A DNA stretch of 54,071 nt from Thermoplasmata archaeon. Lineage in GTDB: Archaea > Thermoplasmatota > Thermoplasmata > Thermoplasmatales > Thermoplasmataceae. Location of the stretch: positions 1 through 54,071 of the forward strand of contig JAJYUG010000002.1 in the NCBI GenBank assembly GCA_021792655.1, in the 5' to 3' direction. Made by a program: the position numbers and the translations under genes. Every line of letters starts with the position of its first letter. Position 1 is the stretch's first letter. Shown here one piece after another: positions 52,512-54,071 of this stretch. The notes under the pieces were generated by a model that was given only the letters and a program-made list of their open reading frames with translations, did no database searches and had not been told where the DNA came from.

Positions 52512-53051
52512 TCATAAATACTTACTTGAATCTTTCATCTCCATGATATTTTTCCTGTATCTATCAACAAAGGTATTGTAGTTGTTCTTGTAATTGGTCC
52601 AAAGAGTCTTGTACGCTTCATCTATCTTCCCCACAACCTTTGCAGGAACTCCAACCGCAATGCTTTCATCCGGTATCTCGAACCTGTTTCTCACAACGGC
52701 GCCTTCACCGACAACCGCCCATACCCCGACAGTAGCAAAGTCGGAGACAGTCGCCCCCATCCCCACAACAGCCCAGTTCCTGACGTGCCCAGTATGTATT
52801 ACGGACAGATGTCCGATAGTTGCGTGCTCCTCTATGACCGTCATTTCTCCTGGGCGTGCATGAACTACGCAGTTATCCTCAACTGCCGAGAAGCTTCCTA
52901 CCTCAATTCTACCGTAATCACCCCGGAGAACTGCTCCAGGGCCTATCCAGACTCCATCTCCAATCCTGACGTTTCCAATGACCGTTGCATTCGGAAAGAT
53001 ATACGACCTGCCTATCTCTGGTACCTGACCTTCAAACGAGTAAACTGGCAT
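52512..53051 (-). CDS. Gamma-carbonic-anhydrase-like left-handed beta-helix protein
   Basis: A 179-aa hexapeptide-repeat protein (IGNVRIGDGVWIGPGAVLRG and later VSDFATVGVWAVVGEGAVV) of the gamma-carbonic anhydrase/PaaY/CaiE class, trimeric in the family. The three metal-binding His are present in VVHARPGE, GHLSVIH. A carbonic anhydrase role is likely but acyltransferase-like or other zinc-enzyme roles are possible. A TTTATAAAC TATA element lies about 25 nt before the ATG. Confidence 0.83.
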   Translation of the reverse strand: MPVYSFEGQVPEIGRSYIFPNATVIGNVRIGDGVWIGPGAVLRGDYGRIEVGSFSAVEDNCVVHARPGEMTVIEEHATIGHLSVIHTGHVRNWAVVGMGATVSDFATVGVWAVVGEGAVVRNRFEIPDESIAVGVPAKVVGKIDEAYKTLWTNYKNNYNTFVDRYRKNIMEMKDSSKYL

Positions 53052-53086
53052 AGTTCCTGAACGCGTTTATGTTTATAAATTGATTT

Positions 53087-53983
53087 TCAGCGAACAAGTG
53101 CATCCGACTCCCTGAGGATCAGGGGGATATCGGGCATGAAATCCACAATTCTACCTGTTATCGCGTGTGCTGCCACCACGGAACCGATCGCAAGCGAATT
53201 CCTCATCTGCAACTTGCGGAATAGCCCAAGATACAGTCCAGCACGGAAAGAATCGCCGGCGCCTGTCGTATCCCTCGGTGTGCCCGCGTTAAATGAGGGG
53301 ACAGAGAACTCTGTGTCCCGGCTATAAAACTTGGACCCATCCTTGCCGTGAGTTACGATAACCTGCACCCCCATCTGCGTTAGTTCCTGTAACGGAATTC
53401 CGAATTTATCGCGAAGCACGTCCATTTCGTGAGAATTTCCAATGAATAGATCTGTGCAAGCCAGCATCTCCAGAACTGAGTTTCTGTCATAGTTGTATGA
53501 AAGTTCCTGGCTTGGATCAAAGACCACTTTCGATTTCCCATGTGCCTTCTCCGCGATTTTGATGTATTCACTTGCTGGTCCGGTGGAAAGATGAACATAT
53601 TCATACTCCTCAGTCTTGAACCCGAAAGAAGGCCTCCAGCTATCCATGGGACCCTGAACCACGTACGCAATCTGGTCTGATCCATCTGAAACCAGATAGC
53701 ACATTGGGCCAGCGAGACTGTTGTCGATGAAGATATGATCGGTCCGGACTCCGATCTCCCCGAGTTTTTTCAGGTATGATTCGTGGGTCTTTTGTGAAAC
53801 TGCAGCGTAGAGATCAAAGGTGAAACCGAGCCTGGAAGAAACAAGGGCAAAATTGCCTGCGGTGCCTCCGAAGTTTTCAGAAACGCTATCCACCTTCACT
53901 GATCCGCTTGTAGGCAGTGAACCAACCCTTAGGGAGACGTCAATGTTCACGTGACCGAAATACGCAAGAAATCGCTTTTCCAT
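53087..53983 (-). CDS. PfkB family carbohydrate or nucleoside kinase
   Basis: A 298-aa ribokinase-type enzyme. It has the PfkB C-terminal signature RDTTGAGDSFRAGLYLGLF (catalytic Asp) and the N-terminal GGTAGNFALVSSRLGF substrate loop. It phosphorylates a sugar or nucleoside; the exact substrate (for example KDG, ribose or adenosine) cannot be assigned. A TATTAACG element lies about 25 nt upstream of the ATG. The remaining 88 bases to the window edge hold only that promoter region. Confidence 0.88.
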   Translation of the reverse strand: MEKRFLAYFGHVNIDVSLRVGSLPTSGSVKVDSVSENFGGTAGNFALVSSRLGFTFDLYAAVSQKTHESYLKKLGEIGVRTDHIFIDNSLAGPMCYLVSDGSDQIAYVVQGPMDSWRPSFGFKTEEYEYVHLSTGPASEYIKIAEKAHGKSKVVFDPSQELSYNYDRNSVLEMLACTDLFIGNSHEMDVLRDKFGIPLQELTQMGVQVIVTHGKDGSKFYSRDTEFSVPSFNAGTPRDTTGAGDSFRAGLYLGLFRKLQMRNSLAIGSVVAAHAITGRIVDFMPDIPLILRESDALVR

Positions 53984-54071
53984 CCCATGAGAATGTTCGT
54001 TAATAGATATCTTTTTTCCAGGGATAAAGCGATAGTAACTTAATATAAGCCTGCCATCATTGTCCGTAAGG

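Noticed and set aside
1-54071. CRISPR array or cas genes
   Set aside because: No regularly spaced direct repeats and no Cas-like protein in the translated frames.

Overview
The window looks like a chromosome segment of a Thermoplasmatales archaeon (Thermoplasma/Ferroplasma/Cuniculiplasma-like). The evidence is the archaeal gene set (TiaS, Hel308, Trm5, diphthine synthase, archaeal RibC, CDP-alcohol phosphotransferase, cofactor-independent phosphoglycerate mutase), a Ta0938-like protein, and A/T-rich TATA boxes about 25 nt upstream of many start codons, which suggests many leaderless mRNAs. The exact genus cannot be fixed from the sequence alone.

Layout. 1-13.6 kb: an exported membrane protein cut by the window edge, then core metabolism and translation (GlmM, archaeal lipid headgroup synthase, AK6-type kinase, TiaS, cis-prenyltransferase, SerS, ApgM, rhodanese, SAH hydrolase, RibC), with a zinc-finger/heme-oxygenase-like protein overlapping a Ta0938-like cysteine-rich protein at 8.2-9.3 kb. 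13.7-27.8 kb: Hel308-Trm5, a GltD-like iron-sulfur flavoprotein, a TauE/SafE-DUF1634 exporter pair, isocitrate dehydrogenase, PdxS, a DUF92 protein, and a Rieske-cytochrome b-crotonase-like operon.

27.9-37.0 kb is accessory DNA behind a tRNA-Val(TAC) gene. The last 15 bases around the tRNA 3' end recur twice, at 33974-33988 and (one mismatch) 36967-36981, which marks two tandem tRNA-targeted islands. Island A carries two APC permeases (one with a CBS-like tail), a GC-rich multi-hairpin non-coding locus (31608-32057), a frameshifted IS630-type element with 13-bp terminal inverted repeats, and an IS110-type remnant. Island B carries a small unknown protein, a retropepsin-like protein, and a MarR-DHA2 exporter operon. 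I recognise no integrase in either island.

37-54 kb returns to chromosomal genes: an HPP-motif membrane protein, an HTH_10 regulator, a GT2-GtrA fusion and a GT-C-like protein, a four-gene succinate dehydrogenase operon including a 56-aa anchor, an MFS exporter, DedA, a dCMP-deaminase-like enzyme, an Hsp20-HTH operon with a near-perfect palindrome at its start site, Dph5-enolase, a gamma-carbonic-anhydrase-like protein and a PfkB kinase.

The most unusual item is the hairpin-dense locus at 31.6-32.06 kb. It is closed by a 17-nt long-range stem, and its imperfect pairs are all G-U wobbles when the + strand is read as RNA. Three genes also appear to lack a normal start codon (DUF92, GT2-GtrA) or to have a better-placed rare one (MFS at 46.4-47.9 kb).
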